Shown one piece after another: positions 63,302 to 64,000 of a stretch of DNA of 64,000 bases. The DNA comes from Gammaproteobacteria bacterium LSUCC0112. GTDB lineage: Bacteria > Pseudomonadota > Gammaproteobacteria > Pseudomonadales > Pseudohongiellaceae. Under the pieces are notes generated by a model, which was not told the DNA's origin, did not search any database, and saw only the letters and a program-made list of their open reading frames with translations. Numbering within the stretch: position 1 is the first letter of the stretch; each line of letters opens with the position of its first letter. The position numbers and the translations under genes are program-made. The stretch spans positions 196,110 to 260,109 of the forward strand of contig SPIB01000003.1 in NCBI GenBank assembly GCA_004535785.1. Reading direction: 5' to 3'.

Positions 63302-64000
63302 ATGAGTATGCGCAAAATCAAACAGTTCAGCAGGATCGCGGCCGGGGTTTTGATACTCGGTCTGATTCCGGTCGCCCTTGCCCAACCCCAGCTGCCCACG
63401 CTGGGGGATCGGATTTCTGGCATCTTCTCCTTGGAGGAGGAGTACCGCCTTGGCCGCGATTTCCTGCGATCTGTGCGACGAAGCACACCCACCATCAATG
63501 ACGCGCTACTTAACGATTACGTAGTCAATTTCACTCATAACCTTGCTGTGCACAGCGACCTGCAGGATTACCGGCTAGCTTTTATCCTGATCGACAGCCC
63601 GGTGCTTAATGCGTTCGCCGCACCCGGCGGCATCATCGGTGTGAATGGCGGCTTGTTTTTAAATGCGGAAACCGAGGGAGAATTTGCCTCGGTGATGGCA
63701 CACGAGCTTGCACACGTCAGTCAGCGACATTTTGCGCGTAGTGTCGAAGACGCAGAACGTCGCCGAATTCCGGAACTTGCTACCTTGCTGGCCAGTGTCG
63801 TGCTGATGGGCGCTGGCAGCAGTGCCGGACCGGCAGCGGTGATGGCTGCCCAAGGCCGGTCAATTGAAAACCAATTGCGATTTTCCCGCCAGAACGAAGC
63901 AGAGGCCGATCGCATTGGGTTACGGACCATGGTTAATGCGGGTTACGACCCGGCTGATATGGCAAAACTATTTGAACGCCTGATGGATATCAGTCGTTTC
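63302..64000 (+). CDS. bepA: periplasmic metalloprotease BepA (5' part)
   Basis: First 233 codons; the gene runs off the right edge. Signal peptide about residues 1-28 (a second ATG two codons later is equally good). VMAHELAHVSQRHFAR is the M48 zinc motif HExxH, and NEAEADRIG supplies the third ligand Glu. BepA degrades stalled outer-membrane proteins and helps LptD maturation; the TPR domain lies beyond the window. Confidence 0.93.
   Translation, partial: MSMRKIKQFSRIAAGVLILGLIPVALAQPQLPTLGDRISGIFSLEEEYRLGRDFLRSVRRSTPTINDALLNDYVVNFTHNLAVHSDLQDYRLAFILIDSPVLNAFAAPGGIIGVNGGLFLNAETEGEFASVMAHELAHVSQRHFARSVEDAERRRIPELATLLASVVLMGAGSSAGPAAVMAAQGRSIENQLRFSRQNEAEADRIGLRTMVNAGYDPADMAKLFERLMDISRF

Overview
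The window joins two different pieces of DNA at about 27.18 kb. The right part (27.2-64 kb) is a chromosomal segment of a gammaproteobacterium. Evidence is the set of recognisable genes (cysS-glnS-ppiB-lpxH, acnB, pepN, nadK, rhomboid/yeaC, queD, ung, lysS, prfB with its +1 frameshift site, mnmC, apeB, miaE, rmuC, bamC-dapA, a PerM-like permease, a TusA-like protein, bepA), five tRNA genes, and ordinary promoters and intrinsic terminators. I cannot name the genus. This part is mostly housekeeping; the less ordinary genes are a large secreted zincin protease, a PQQ-type sugar dehydrogenase, a leucine-rich-repeat lipoprotein and several long extragenic palindromes.

The left part (1-27.2 kb) is a tailed-phage genome or prophage with every gene on the minus strand. 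Read from right to left in transcription order it holds: an AlpA-like regulator next to the tRNA junction (26.8-27.0 kb); a large nested palindrome (26.6-26.7 kb); a pair of TraD/VirD4-type ATPases, one with intact and one with destroyed nucleotide-binding motifs (23.5-26.5 kb); a replication-relaxation family protein; an HNH-AP2 endonuclease with a pseudoknot-like leader; a primase-type zinc protein; a RadC protein; a set of small zinc-binding and hypothetical proteins (18.5-20.8 kb); a glycosyltransferase-like protein; small and large terminase; a portal fused to a MuF domain; protease; capsid; connector; tail tube; tail assembly chaperone with a -1 frameshift site; tape measure; tail tip and a glycine-rich fibre/adhesin; a regulator; holin-like proteins; a two-metallopeptidase endolysin; and an isolated winged-helix-like gene (0.7-1.5 kb). 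The morphogenesis order is that of an HK97-fold siphovirus-like phage. No integrase is visible, so the element probably continues left of base 1.

The most unusual features are the conjugation-type module (active plus dead coupling ATPase, replication-relaxation protein, cloverleaf-like palindrome) carried by a phage, repeated -10-like elements placed 5-8 nt before start codons in place of a Shine-Dalgarno sequence, several overlooked small zinc proteins, and a hybrid tRNA-Arg at the phage/chromosome junction. The acceptor stem of that tRNA does not pair, so the junction is either a prophage end carrying a foreign attP tail or a chimeric assembly join; the sequence alone cannot decide.
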